From Burkholderiaceae bacterium (GTDB taxonomy: Bacteria; Pseudomonadota; Gammaproteobacteria; Burkholderiales; Burkholderiaceae_C): a DNA stretch of 64,000 bases. Location: assembly GCA_030654805.1 (NCBI GenBank), contig JAURWR010000118.1, positions 1-64,000 on the forward strand, written 5' to 3'. Below the pieces are notes generated by a model. That model had not been told where the DNA came from. It saw only the letters and a list, made by a program, of their open reading frames with translations, and ran no database searches. Both the position numbers and the translations under genes were made by a program. Every line of letters starts with the position of its first letter. The stretch's first letter is position 1. Below, piece by piece: positions 1 through 9,028 of the stretch.

Positions 1-168
1 TGCTGGCGCACGCGACGTTGCGTGCGCCAGCACGCCGAGCGCCAGCAGCTGCAGCCACCACCCCTCGAACGGCGAGAACGACAGCGTGTGGGCGACGCCG
101 GCCAGCAACACGGCCGGCGCACCCGCCAGCCAGCGCGACCACGCCGTGCCCGATGCCGACCCGCGCAT
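1..168 (-). CDS. lnt: Apolipoprotein N-acyltransferase, N-terminal fragment cut by the window edge
   Basis: Only the first 56 codons are present. The reading begins with ATG at 168 and runs off the left edge. The visible peptide holds a hydrophobic segment containing AGVAHTLSFSPFEGWW and then a second Leu-rich helix, which is the usual N-terminus of Lnt, the inner-membrane enzyme that adds the third acyl chain to lipoproteins. The ATG overlaps the corC stop by one base (TGATG), so it is translationally coupled to corC, the order known in many proteobacteria. The catalytic nitrilase domain lies outside the window, so the call rests on the first two membrane segments and on context. Confidence 0.85.
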   Translation of the reverse strand, partial: MRGSASGTAWSRWLAGAPAVLLAGVAHTLSFSPFEGWWLQLLALGVLAHATSRAPA

Positions 169-1076
169 CAAGCGCCGTCGGACTCGAAGGTCTGTTCCTG
201 AGCGCGAGTGACCTTGAACCAGCGCACCGCGCCACCGCGCGTCAGCATCACGCTGAACAGCAGCCCGCCCAGCGACACCGCCTCGCCACGGCGCGGAACG
301 CGGCCCATCTCGTGCGCGATCAGGCCCCCGATGGTGTCGAAATCGTCGTGCGGCAGCACCGATCCGAAGGCCTCATTGACAGCGGTGATCTCGGCGTCGC
401 CGGCCACCCGGTGGCTGCCGTCAGCCAGCGTGTAGACGCTGGATTCGCCGTCCTTGTCGTCGAATTCATCCTCGATTTCGCCGACGATTTCCTCGAGCAC
501 GTCCTCGATCGTGATCAGTCCGGCGGTGTTGCCGAATTCGTCGATCACGATTGCCAGGTGGTTTCGGTTCGAGCGGAAGTCGCGCAGCAACTCGTTGAGG
601 CCCTTCGACTCGGGCACGAAGACCGCCGGGCGGAGCAGGGTGCGCAGGTTCAGGTCGGGCGAACGCTGCAGCTTCAGCAGGTCCTTCGCCATCAGGATGC
701 CGATGACGTTCTCGCGCTGACCTTCGTACACCGGAAAGCGCGAATGCGCGGTGCCGATGACGAGGTGCAGCAACTCGTCATAGGGCGCGTCGATGTCCAG
801 GTGGTCCATGTGCGGCGCGGCGACCATCACATCGCCCGCCGTCATGTCCGCCATGCGAATCACGCCTTCGAGCATCATCCTTGACTCGGGGGCGATCAGC
901 TCGCGCTGTTCGGCATCGGCCAGGGCTTCGATCAGTTCGTCGCGCGAATCCACGCCAGGCGACATGAACTCGATCAGCCGCTGGAACAGGTTGCGCTTGT
1001 CGACGGACGCGGTTCGTCGCGGAGAATTCCGGCTTCGGCCGGACGAGGCAGGTTGCGCCGGGTGGGGGTCAGACAT
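168..1076 (-). CDS. corC: CorC/HlyC-type CBS-domain protein
   Basis: 302 residues, soluble, without membrane segments. A short basic N-terminus is followed by a paired CBS domain (about residues 75-195, with DVMVAAPHMDHLDID and the second-motif block HLAIVIDEFGNTAGLITIED) and a C-terminal CorC_HlyC transporter-associated domain ending in VRWFKVTRAQEQTF. This family is linked to magnesium and cobalt efflux and often sits directly before lnt, as here. I chose ATG 1076 because the upstream in-frame extension to 1178 runs into the divergent promoter region and resembles nothing in the family. Confidence 0.93.
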   Translation of the reverse strand: MSDPHPAQPASSGRSRNSPRRTASVDKRNLFQRLIEFMSPGVDSRDELIEALADAEQRELIAPESRMMLEGVIRMADMTAGDVMVAAPHMDHLDIDAPYDELLHLVIGTAHSRFPVYEGQRENVIGILMAKDLLKLQRSPDLNLRTLLRPAVFVPESKGLNELLRDFRSNRNHLAIVIDEFGNTAGLITIEDVLEEIVGEIEDEFDDKDGESSVYTLADGSHRVAGDAEITAVNEAFGSVLPHDDFDTIGGLIAHEMGRVPRRGEAVSLGGLLFSVMLTRGGAVRWFKVTRAQEQTFESDGA

Positions 1077-1201
1077 CGCGCCAGGGCGGACAGTGAAACA
1101 CCGCCACAGCTTACCCGAACCCCATGTGACAACTGTGCTAGCTTGAAAGGCTGGCTTCCGGCCCGACATGCCACCCACGTTTTTTCCAGGACATCAGCAG
1201 C

Positions 1202-2242
1202 ATGGCTCTCATCCCCGCCACCATCCTCACCGGCTTTCTCGGCTCCGGCAAGACCACCCTGCTCAAGCGCGTGCTGACCGAAGCACACGGGCAGAAGATC
1301 GCTGTCATCGAGAACGAGTTCGGTGACGAGAACATCGACAACGAGATCCTGGTGCAGGACTCGAAGGAACAGATCATCCAGCTCAACAACGGCTGCGTGT
1401 GCTGCTCGATCCGAGAAGACCTGCGCACCACGCTGTCCGATCTGGCCGAGAAGAAGCGCAAGGGCGAACTGCAGTTCGACCGGGTGGTGATTGAGACCAC
1501 CGGCCTGGCCGATCCCGGCCCGGTGGCCCAGACCTTCTTCATGGACGACGAGATCGCCGAGAGCTACCTGCTCGACTCGATCCTGACGCTGGTCGACGCC
1601 AAGCATGCCGACCAGCAGCTCGACGATCGGCAGGAAGCGCGGCGCCAGATCGGGTTTGCCGATCAGATCTTCATCAGCAAGACCGATCTGGTCGACGCGG
1701 CGGATGTCGATGCGCTGGCCCATCGCATCAAGCACATGAATCCGCGGGCACCGCAGACCCGTGTGAACTTCGGCGAGGTGCCGATCTCCAGCGTGTTCGA
1801 CCTGCGCGGATTCAACCTGAACGCCAAGCTCGACATCGACCCGGAGTTTCTGAACGCCGACCCGCATGCCCATGATCACCACGACCATGCGGACGGCGAG
1901 CACTGCGATCACCCCAGTCACGCCACGCACCACCATGCGCACGACGACGACGTGAAGTCCTTCGTGTTCCGCTCCGACAAGGCGTTCAACCCGGCGAAGC
2001 TCGAAGACTTTCTCGGCTCGATCGTGCAGGTCTACGGCCCGAAGATGCTGCGCTACAAGGGGGTACTGAACATGAAGGGCTCGCCGAAGAAGGTCATCTT
2101 CCAGGGCGTGCATCAGCTGATGGGCAGCGACCTCGGGCCCGCCTGGGCACCCGGCGAGAAGAAGACCAGCAAGATGGTGTTCATCGGCATTGACCTGCCG
2201 CGAGACATTTTTCTGCAGGGTTTGGAGCAATGCCTCGTGTGA
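1202..2242 (+). CDS. COG0523 (CobW/YjiA-like) GTPase, putative zinc metallochaperone
   Basis: 346 residues. The P-loop GFLGSGKTTL lies at residues 11-20, and the metal-binding CxCC motif (CVCC) at 65-68. A strongly His/Asp-rich loop at about residues 220-250 (many HH and HD pairs) separates the GTPase from a CobW C-terminal domain. Family members are GTP-driven metal insertases or chaperones; those with CxCC and a His-rich stretch mostly handle zinc. It lies 130 bases upstream of dksA on the same strand. I saw no clear Zur box in the 125-base gap shared with corC, but I could only scan it by eye. The symbol is left open because CobW, YjiA, YeiR and ZigA cannot be told apart from sequence alone. 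Confidence 0.9.
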   Translation: MALIPATILTGFLGSGKTTLLKRVLTEAHGQKIAVIENEFGDENIDNEILVQDSKEQIIQLNNGCVCCSIREDLRTTLSDLAEKKRKGELQFDRVVIETTGLADPGPVAQTFFMDDEIAESYLLDSILTLVDAKHADQQLDDRQEARRQIGFADQIFISKTDLVDAADVDALAHRIKHMNPRAPQTRVNFGEVPISSVFDLRGFNLNAKLDIDPEFLNADPHAHDHHDHADGEHCDHPSHATHHHAHDDDVKSFVFRSDKAFNPAKLEDFLGSIVQVYGPKMLRYKGVLNMKGSPKKVIFQGVHQLMGSDLGPAWAPGEKKTSKMVFIGIDLPRDIFLQGLEQCLV

Positions 2243-2343
2243 GCGCACCCCACGTCCGGTAGCGTGGCTACAATCCGCCCCGCTTTGCAATTCGGACAGA
2301 TCGCATCGTCGTGGTGCAAAAGTCGCGCTCTATTTCGCGCTGA

Positions 2344-2360
2344 GGCGGGATAACCCCGCC
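2344..2360 (+). promoter_or_regulatory. Hairpin immediately before the dksA ribosome binding site
   Basis: GGCGGG at 2344-2349 pairs with CCCGCC at 2355-2360 across a five-base loop (ATAAC). The stem ends two bases before the GAGGAG Shine-Dalgarno at 2363-2368, which is six bases from the GTG start at 2375. The position could influence ribosome access. There is no T-run, so it is not a terminator. Function is inferred from position only. Confidence 0.35.
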
Positions 2361-2374
2361 GCGAGGAGATTTCA

Positions 2375-3352
2375 GTGACCCGATCCCCGGCCAAGACCGC
2401 GTCCACCGGCGCTCGAGCCGAGCCCGTATCCAAGAAGGCAGCCGCCAAGCCGCCGGCAAAGCCCTCGACTGCAAAAAAATCTCCAGCGCCTGCGCCCAAA
2501 GCGTCGGCCCTGCCTTCCGCGAAGCGGGCAAAGACGCCAGCCAAACGTGCGCCTGCTCCTCCCGCTTCCAATGTCACTTCAGCCAAGGCGGTGCGATCCG
2601 CTGTGGCCGCCGAGAAAACCGCTTTGAATTCCATGCTGAAAACTCCTCCCCAGGCTGCCGTTAAAGAAGCGGCATCCACGCTAGCGACCGCTCCCGTTGC
2701 AGTCGGCGCACCCATTCCGGCTGCACCGACCAAGGCGCCCCGGGCCAAGTCCGCAGCCAAGTCTCGTTACGGGGCGCCGATGCCAACCGCGCCGCTGCCA
2801 CCACCCACGTCGCGCTTCGCCGATCGTTTCGCACCGCCGCGTCCGCCGACACGTCAGATGAACAACTTGGGAGTGGACACCCCTCGCGTCGCTCCGAAGT
2901 CCGATCCGAAGTTGGCCAACGCCTGGAAGACCAAGGCCGGCAAGGACCTGTCCGAAGCCGAGATCCTCGCGATGCCGGACAGCGAGTACATGAACGAGAA
3001 GCAGCTCGATTTCTTCCGCTCGACCCTGAAGAAGCTCAAGGACGACCTGCTCAGCAATGCCGGCGAGACCACCGAGCACCTGCGGGAAGACACCTCCATC
3101 GTGCCCGACCCCGCCGACCGAGCGACCATTGAGGAAGAGCACGCGCTGGAGTTGCGAACCCGCGACCGCGAACGCAAGCTGCTGAAGAAAATCGCCCAGT
3201 CGCTGAACCGCGTCGAAAGCGGCGAGTACGGTTTTTGCGATGAAACTGGCGAGCCGATCGGACTCGGTCGGCTGATTGCCCGTCCCACGGCCACCCTGTC
3301 CCTTGAAGCCCAGCAGCGCCGGGAACTCAAGCAGAAAATGTTCGGCGATTGA
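2375..3352 (+). CDS. dksA: DksA-family RNA polymerase-binding regulator with a long Ala/Lys/Pro tail
   Basis: 325 residues against about 150 in E. coli DksA. The GTG start at 2375 has a strong GAGGAG six bases upstream. Residues 1 to about 185 are a low-complexity basic tail rich in Ala, Lys and Pro with repeated PAKxxAKxP-like units. The DksA core follows: the coiled coil, its tip with DPADRA (matching the DxxDxA tip motif), and the C-terminal globule with GEYGFCDETGEPIG and ARPTATLSLEAQQRR. Only the first of the four zinc-finger cysteines remains; the others are Thr, Ser and Ala. Betaproteobacterial DksA proteins are known to lack the full Cys4 site. It should still bind in the RNA polymerase secondary channel and work with ppGpp. 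The tail could bind nucleic acid, but that is inference. Confidence 0.92.
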   Translation: MTRSPAKTASTGARAEPVSKKAAAKPPAKPSTAKKSPAPAPKASALPSAKRAKTPAKRAPAPPASNVTSAKAVRSAVAAEKTALNSMLKTPPQAAVKEAASTLATAPVAVGAPIPAAPTKAPRAKSAAKSRYGAPMPTAPLPPPTSRFADRFAPPRPPTRQMNNLGVDTPRVAPKSDPKLANAWKTKAGKDLSEAEILAMPDSEYMNEKQLDFFRSTLKKLKDDLLSNAGETTEHLREDTSIVPDPADRATIEEEHALELRTRDRERKLLKKIAQSLNRVESGEYGFCDETGEPIGLGRLIARPTATLSLEAQQRRELKQKMFGD

Positions 3353-3443
3353 TATGAATCCCCACGTCGCTTCGCTCCTGCCCCCCGGGCCCCGGGAGTT
3401 CCCCGTGCGTGGCCTTTGATGCTCGCTAGCAGGCACTGACCCC
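3353..3443. repeat. Intergenic repeat copy 1, minus orientation, downstream of dksA
   Basis: Bases 3366-3382 read GTCGCTTCGCTCCTGCC, the reverse complement of the repeat core GGCAGGAGCGAAGCGAC seen at 7240-7256. A G/C palindrome (CCCGGGCCCCGGG) follows it. Three more copies occur at 5735-5832, 7195-7265 and 40264-40295. The core is shared exactly or with one variable base. The element outline is approximate because the flanks diverge. Confidence 0.7.
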
Positions 3444-5099
3444 ATGGCGGCCCCCAAAGACACGACCAGTTTCTTCCGCAAGGTCGTGAAGTTCGTGGCG
3501 AACCCGTCTACGGAGTGGAATGAGCTCGGGTCGGGCTCGGCTGGTTCGATCGAGAACGACCTCGCCAAGTCCGAGCTGAAGGCGATGATCGAGCGCAAGC
3601 GACGCAACGATTTCGTGCGCAAGCGCGAGTTCGACATGCTGCGCAAGGTGCGTCGCGAAGGCCTCACGCCCGATCAGCTCGCAGCATTGGGTGGTTCGGC
3701 GGCGATGGGCGACTCGCTGCCTCGCCTGCCGGACAGCGGCGGCGGCCGTGGCTCGGGCATGAAGGCGAAGATCGACGAGATCGAGCAGCAGATGGTGGGC
3801 AACAGCCGAATCGGCTCGCTGCGTCGGGCCGAGGAGTTCTATGCGGCCCCCACGGAGGCCGTACCGCTGGAAGACGACGCGAAGAAACGCTACGCTGCGG
3901 CGTCGCCTGCCCAGGCCGGCTCTGAGTCGGCGCCATCGGATCACTCACCCCTGACGTTCAGCGTGCGTGAAGACGCATCGGTATTCGACAACCCGTTCGC
4001 AGCGGCAGCCGTCAACGAGATCGCCCACGATCCGGAGCTCGACGAAGCGGTGATCGCCTTCGCGAACGCCGATTTCGACCTGTGCGAGCAATCTCTCACG
4101 CAATTGACCCACGCCCACGGTCCACGCGCGCAGCACGCCGAGACCTGGCTCGCCTTGTTCGACATGCATCGCGCGACCGGGCAGCTGCCCAAATTCGAGA
4201 GCCTGGCGCTCGAATACGCGCAGCAATTCGGCTGGTCGGCACCCCAGTGGTTCTCGATGCCACAGCGCGTCGCAGAAGCCGTCAGCGAAGAGCGTCAACC
4301 GCGCGGACGGATCGACGGCCAGATCGGCTGGACCAGCCCCGAGTGGGTCGACACCGACACCGTGACGCAACTGCGATCGCAGACGCTGCAGATGCCCCTT
4401 CCCTGGGTATTCGACTGGGGTGCGCTGCGTGGTATCGATGCAGAAGCCGCCGCTCGACTGAGCGAGCTGTTCCGCCTCTGGATGCCGCAGAAGCTGGACA
4501 TGCGCTGGCTCAACGGAGATCGCCTTTTGCAGGTGGTTCAGGAGGCTGCACCGACCGGCGTGCGAGATGCCGATCCGGTGTATTGGCAGTTGCGCCTGGA
4601 TGTGCTGCGCATGACGAACCGGCCCGATCAGTTCGACGAAGCCGCCATCGATTACTGCGTGACCTACGAGATGTCACCCCCATCATGGGAGCGCGCGCAA
4701 TGCCAGGTGCGGCTCAGCGGCTCGGGCCACAGCACCTTGTCGCACTCGATGTCGGCGGTCAGTGAGGTGTCGACCGGGTTCGTTGAATCGCAGATCCTCG
4801 ATGACGCCGTCATGGTGCAGGTGTCGACCGTGGAGCTGTCGGGACAGCTGGTCGGCGACATCAGCGAATTGCTGCGCAAGATGACCGAACAGCTCGGCAA
4901 GGCGCCAGTGATCAACGTGACCTGTTCGAGGCTGATCCGCGTCGACTTCATCGCCGCCGGCGACCTGCTGAACTGGGTGCTTGCCCGCCGCGCGGAGAAC
5001 CGCTCGGTGACGTTCATCGAGTCGCATCGACTGGTGGCGCTGTTCTTCGGTGCGATGGGCATCAACGAGCACGCCACAGTGAAGGTCCGCACGGTCTGA
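3444..5099 (+). CDS. STAS-domain protein of the hslVU locus
   Basis: 551 residues, soluble. The N-terminus (SFFRKVVKFVANPSTEWNEL) is basic and conserved in this betaproteobacterial family, followed by a low-complexity linker, a central helical TPR-like part (about residues 190-430), and a C-terminal STAS domain (about 450-551) ending in FFGAMGINEHATVKVRTV. STAS domains act as anti-sigma antagonists or nucleotide-sensing partners. The gene precedes hslV by 66 bases on the same strand, an arrangement common in Burkholderiales, yet no function is established that I know of. The start ATG at 3444 has only a weak ribosome binding site. A role in regulating HslVU or a stress response is inferred from context only. 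Confidence 0.8.
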   Translation: MAAPKDTTSFFRKVVKFVANPSTEWNELGSGSAGSIENDLAKSELKAMIERKRRNDFVRKREFDMLRKVRREGLTPDQLAALGGSAAMGDSLPRLPDSGGGRGSGMKAKIDEIEQQMVGNSRIGSLRRAEEFYAAPTEAVPLEDDAKKRYAAASPAQAGSESAPSDHSPLTFSVREDASVFDNPFAAAAVNEIAHDPELDEAVIAFANADFDLCEQSLTQLTHAHGPRAQHAETWLALFDMHRATGQLPKFESLALEYAQQFGWSAPQWFSMPQRVAEAVSEERQPRGRIDGQIGWTSPEWVDTDTVTQLRSQTLQMPLPWVFDWGALRGIDAEAAARLSELFRLWMPQKLDMRWLNGDRLLQVVQEAAPTGVRDADPVYWQLRLDVLRMTNRPDQFDEAAIDYCVTYEMSPPSWERAQCQVRLSGSGHSTLSHSMSAVSEVSTGFVESQILDDAVMVQVSTVELSGQLVGDISELLRKMTEQLGKAPVINVTCSRLIRVDFIAAGDLLNWVLARRAENRSVTFIESHRLVALFFGAMGINEHATVKVRTV

Positions 5100-5165
5100 T
5101 CCGCTGCCTCCCGATCTGTGCTGCACGGGGTTGAACCCGGCCGCGCCAACCGCATCTACCCACGC

Positions 5166-5717
<552 letters not shown>

Positions 5718-5734
5718 ATCGTTCTGATCAGGCA

Positions 5735-5832
5735 ACACCGAAGCCCGGGTCTCCCGGGCCGAAGGTGGCGCCCAAGGGCCACAAAGGGGCCCTTCCAGGT
5801 CACGGTGGCAGGAGCGTAGCGACTGGGGGGCT
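5735..5832 (+). repeat. Intergenic repeat copy 2, filling the hslV-hslU gap
   Basis: Begins near CACCGAAGCCCGGG and holds a perfect 7-bp hairpin GCCCGGG(5743-5749)-TCT-CCCGGGC(5753-5759). It ends with GGCAGGAGCGTAGCGACTGGGGGGCT at 5807-5832 (26 bases, quoted as the element's end and matching 7240-7265 at 25 of 26). The final G-run (5825-5830) lies five bases before the hslU GTG start and can serve as its Shine-Dalgarno. The middle differs from copy 3 by extra sequence around 5775-5800. Confidence 0.8.
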
Positions 5833-5835
5833 CGC

Positions 5836-7167
5836 GTGAGCAACATGACCCCGCAGGAGATCGTCTCCGAACTGGACCGCCACATCGTCGGTCAGCACGA
5901 CGCCAAGCGCGCGGTGGCCATTGCGCTGCGCAACCGCTGGCGGCGCCAGCAGGTCGACGAACCGCTGCGCAGCGAGATCACGCCAAAAAACATCTTGATG
6001 ATCGGCCCGACCGGCGTCGGCAAGACCGAGATCGCACGCCGCCTCGCGCGGCTGGCCGACGCGCCGTTCATCAAGGTCGAGGCGACCAAGTTCACCGAGG
6101 TCGGCTATGTCGGCAAGGACGTCGATTCCATCATCCGCGATCTGGTCGAGACCGCCATCAAGCAACAGCGCGAGACGGCCATGCGCCGTCAGCGCACACG
6201 CGCCGAGGACGCCGCCGAGGATCGGATCCTCGACATCCTCGTGCCGCCACCGCGTGTCGATGCCGCCGCGTCGACACCGGCCCTGACAGACAACACCGCG
6301 CGGCAGATCATGCGCAAGCGCCTGCGCGAAGGCACGCTCGACGACAAGGACATCGAGATCGACGTGGCCGAAGCCCGGCCGACGCTCGAAATCATGGGCC
6401 CGGCCGGCATGGAAGACATGGCCGAGCAGCTCAAGGGCCTGTTCGCCAACGTCGGTGCGCAGAAGCGCAAGACCCGCAAACTGAAGATCGGCGAGGCGCG
6501 CCAGCTGCTGGTCGACGAAGAAGCGGCCAAACTGGTCAACGAAGACGACATCAAGACCGCCGCGCTGATGCAGACCGAGCAGAACGGCATCGTGTTCATC
6601 GACGAGATCGACAAGGTCGCATCGCGGGGCGAATCCGGCAGCGCCGACGTCTCGCGCCAGGGCGTGCAGCGCGACCTGCTGCCGCTGGTCGAGGGCACGG
6701 CGGTCTCCACCAAGTACGGCATCGTCAAGACGGACCACATCCTGTTCATCGCGACAGGTGCGTTCCACCTGTCGAAGCCCAGCGACCTGATTCCGGAATT
6801 GCAGGGTCGCTTCCCGATCCGCGTCGAACTGGCATCGCTGAGCGTCGACGATTTCGAGGCGATCCTGACGCAGACACACGCCAGCCTGGTCAAGCAGTAC
6901 CAGGCATTGCTGGCCACCGAAGGCGTCACGCTTCAGATTGCCGCCGACGGCATCCGCCGCCTCGCGCAGATCGCTTTCGACGTGAACGAGCGCACCGAAA
7001 ACATCGGCGCGCGGCGCCTGTCGACCGTGATGGAGCGACTGCTCGACGAAGTCAGCTTCGATGCGCCGAACCGCAGCGGTCAGACCATCACGATCGGCGC
7101 TGCCGAGGTCGATGCGAAGCTGGCCGAACTGGCGCGCAACGAAGACCTGTCGCGCTACATCTTGTAG
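5836..7167 (+). CDS. hslU: HslU (ClpY), ATPase/unfoldase subunit of the HslUV protease
   Basis: 443 residues, full family length. Walker A GPTGVGKT is at 57-64, the substrate-gripping pore motif GYVG at 90-93, the inserted I-domain at about 110-240, Walker B IVFIDEID near 252-259, the sensor-2 segment GARRLST near 391-397, and the C-terminal SRYIL that docks into HslV. The GTG start at 5836 aligns with the E. coli start (MSxMTP). The only plausible ribosome binding site is the G-run that ends the upstream repeat. It forms hexamers that unfold substrates for HslV in the cytoplasm. Confidence 0.97.
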   Translation: MSNMTPQEIVSELDRHIVGQHDAKRAVAIALRNRWRRQQVDEPLRSEITPKNILMIGPTGVGKTEIARRLARLADAPFIKVEATKFTEVGYVGKDVDSIIRDLVETAIKQQRETAMRRQRTRAEDAAEDRILDILVPPPRVDAAASTPALTDNTARQIMRKRLREGTLDDKDIEIDVAEARPTLEIMGPAGMEDMAEQLKGLFANVGAQKRKTRKLKIGEARQLLVDEEAAKLVNEDDIKTAALMQTEQNGIVFIDEIDKVASRGESGSADVSRQGVQRDLLPLVEGTAVSTKYGIVKTDHILFIATGAFHLSKPSDLIPELQGRFPIRVELASLSVDDFEAILTQTHASLVKQYQALLATEGVTLQIAADGIRRLAQIAFDVNERTENIGARRLSTVMERLLDEVSFDAPNRSGQTITIGAAEVDAKLAELARNEDLSRYIL

Positions 7168-7184
7168 CCGCAACTCGCCAGGCT

Positions 7185-8027
7185 TTACCCAGCCACGCCG
7201 AAGCCCGAGTCTCCCGGGCCGAAGGCGGCGCCCCTTGATGGCAGGAGCGAAGCGACTGGGGGGCTGTCTTTTTTTGATTGCAAGGTCAGCAGACCTTCGA
7301 ACAACAGCGTGTCCACCGTTTCGAACGGAAGGTCGGTGATCGGCGCCAGCTTCACGGCTGCACCGCCGGTCATCAGCAGCATCGGCGCATGACCCGCACG
7401 CGCCAACAGGCGTCGGTGCATCCGCTCGACCGCACCGGCGATCGCGTGAGCGCCACCGCTCATCAGGGCATCGCTGGTGTTGGTCGGAAAGTCGACCACA
7501 TCGCCGGTCGGCGCCTTCAGGCCAGCGGTTCCCATCTCCAGCGCACGCAGCATCAGACCGAAGCCCGGCAGGATCAGACCGCCGAGGAAGCGGCCATCGG
7601 CATCCAGGGCGTCCACGGTCACCGCCGTGCCGACCATCACGACCAGCGCGGCGCGCGGTGATCCGGAGGCCAGCACTCGCTGACGCGCCGCGACCAGCGC
7701 GACCCAGCGATCGGTGCCCAGCCGGTAGGGATGGTCGTAGCCGTTGCTGACCCCGGCGGCCTGCGCGGTCGAGACGGCCCAGCGCGGCTCAAGATGCCAG
7801 AGGTCTTCGATCTGTTCCGCGACGCGACGCTTGACGCCCTCGCCGGCGACGACGCATCCCAGCATGCTTGACGGCCGTGGCAGCAGCTTCCAGTCGGTTT
7901 CCGCCAACTGGTCAACGGTCTCCAGGAAGACGGCCCCATGCGTCAGCAGTTCGGCCCCGGGCTGGGCCGCCGAGTACAGCGCCCATTTGAGCCGGGTGTT
8001 ACCAACATCGACTGCGAGAAAGCTCAT
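7185..8027 (-). CDS. coaX: Type III pantothenate kinase with a repeat-derived C-terminal tail
   Basis: 280 residues; family members are usually about 250-260. The CoaX family lacks a P-loop; the ASKHA-fold motifs seen are DVGNTRLKW (residues 7-15), the central GTAVTVD, GGLILPG and the phosphate loop [12 protein letters not shown]. It phosphorylates pantothenate in coenzyme A synthesis in the cytoplasm. The natural end appears to be near [10 protein letters not shown]. The last 27 or so residues ([13 protein letters not shown] onward) are encoded by the inverted repeat element 7195-7265 and are preceded by an A7 run in the mRNA. ATG 8027 is the start. Confidence 0.93.
   Translation of the reverse strand: MSFLAVDVGNTRLKWALYSAAQPGAELLTHGAVFLETVDQLAETDWKLLPRPSSMLGCVVAGEGVKRRVAEQIEDLWHLEPRWAVSTAQAAGVSNGYDHPYRLGTDRWVALVAARQRVLASGSPRAALVVMVGTAVTVDALDADGRFLGGLILPGFGLMLRALEMGTAGLKAPTGDVVDFPTNTSDALMSGGAHAIAGAVERMHRRLLARAGHAPMLLMTGGAAVKLAPITDLPFETVDTLLFEGLLTLQSKKDSPPVASLLPSRGAAFGPGDSGFGVAG
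7195..7265 (+). repeat. Intergenic repeat copy 3, overlapping the 3' end of coaX
   Basis: Starts with CACGCCGAAGCCCGAG, holds the imperfect hairpin 7203-7219 (one A/C mismatch relative to copy 2), and ends with the same core and G-run as copy 2 (7240-7265). A T7 run follows at 7269-7275. Read with hslU, hairpin plus T-run could stop transcription. Read on the minus strand, the same bases are coding sequence of coaX. Confidence 0.8.
7269..7275 (+). terminator. Possible terminator T-run after hslU
   Basis: Seven T residues follow the G/C-rich repeat. The closest hairpin (7203-7219) is about 50 bases upstream, so this is not a canonical intrinsic terminator. A longer pairing between GGCGCCCC (7227-7234) and the G-run at 7257-7263 could bring the stem nearer. 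Weak call. Confidence 0.25.
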
Positions 8028-8194
8028 CGCCTCTGCTCCAGCGAGAGGATGCCAGCGCGGGACGCCAGCGGCGTGTCAATGGAGGGCAACCGATACATCG
8101 GCGGCGATTGTGACGGCAAACCCGCAAGAGTCCGCGCACTACACTCGATCTCACCCTGCCGCTCCCGTCGGCCCGCGCGCCGGCCACCACCGCC
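8028..8194. promoter_or_regulatory. Divergent intergenic region coaX / ppk2
   Basis: 167 bases between two genes pointing away from each other must hold both promoters. I could not identify confident -35/-10 pairs by eye, and saw no coding sequence. Confidence 0.35.
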
Positions 8195-9028
8195 ATGCCT
8201 GTGTCAGACAACGATCTGGACGCCTACCGATTCGACGCTGCCGGCAAGGGCAAAGCGTTCAACCTGAAACGCATCGACCCGGCCGACAAACCCTGCTCCA
8301 GCGGTGACAAGGACACCGACAAGGCAACGGTAATCGCTCTGGCACTTGAACTGGACGAGTTGCAGAACCTGCTCTATGCGAATCGCAAGCAACGGCTGCT
8401 CGTGGTGCTGCAAGGACTCGATACCAGCGGCAAGGACGGCACCGTGCGAGGCGTCTTCAGCGCCACCACCCCGTTGGGCGTGCATGCGATCGGGTGGAAG
8501 GCGCCCAGCGAGGATGAACTCGCGCACGATTACCTGTGGCGCATCCACCAGAGCGTGCCAGCCGCAGGCGAGATCATCGTGTTCAACCGCAGCCACTACG
8601 AGGACGTGCTGGTGCCGGTGGTCAACGGCTGGATCACGCCCGAGCAGACCCAGCAGCGTTATGCCCACATCAACGACTTCGAGCGCATGCTGGTCGAAAC
8701 CGGCACCGTCGTGCTGAAGTTCATGCTGCACATCTCGAAGGACGAGCAGCGAACCCGCTTGCAAGAGCGCGTGGACGACCCGGCCAAGCACTGGAAATTC
8801 AGCCTCGGTGACCTGGAAGTGCGCAAGCAGTGGGACGTTTACCAGAAGGCCTACGCCGACGCGATCTCGGCCACCGGCACCGCCTGGGCGCCGTGGACCG
8901 TGGTGCCCGCAGACTCGAAGACACATCGCAACCTGATGGTCGCCACGCTGGTGACCCGCGCGCTGCGCGAGCTGAAGATGCAGCCGCCGGCCGCCGACCC
9001 GGCGCTCGTGAACCTGAAGGTCGCGTGA
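8195..9028 (+). CDS. ppk2: Polyphosphate kinase 2 (PPK2) family phosphotransferase
   Basis: 277 residues, one PPK2 domain. Walker A GLDTSGKDG is at 74-82, and the lid/Walker B region FNRSHYEDVLVPVV near 130-143, with the Asp/Arg residues typical of the P-loop kinase-like fold. PPK2 enzymes move phosphate between polyphosphate and nucleoside mono- or diphosphates in the cytoplasm. Sequence alone does not settle whether this one prefers AMP, ADP or both. The stop overlaps the next gene's GTG by four bases (GTGA), so the two are translationally coupled. Confidence 0.93.
   Translation: MPVSDNDLDAYRFDAAGKGKAFNLKRIDPADKPCSSGDKDTDKATVIALALELDELQNLLYANRKQRLLVVLQGLDTSGKDGTVRGVFSATTPLGVHAIGWKAPSEDELAHDYLWRIHQSVPAAGEIIVFNRSHYEDVLVPVVNGWITPEQTQQRYAHINDFERMLVETGTVVLKFMLHISKDEQRTRLQERVDDPAKHWKFSLGDLEVRKQWDVYQKAYADAISATGTAWAPWTVVPADSKTHRNLMVATLVTRALRELKMQPPAADPALVNLKVA

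Noticed and set aside
3382-3397. CCCCGGGCCCCGGG palindrome as a terminator for dksA
   Set aside because: No T-run follows in either direction; treated as part of the repeat.
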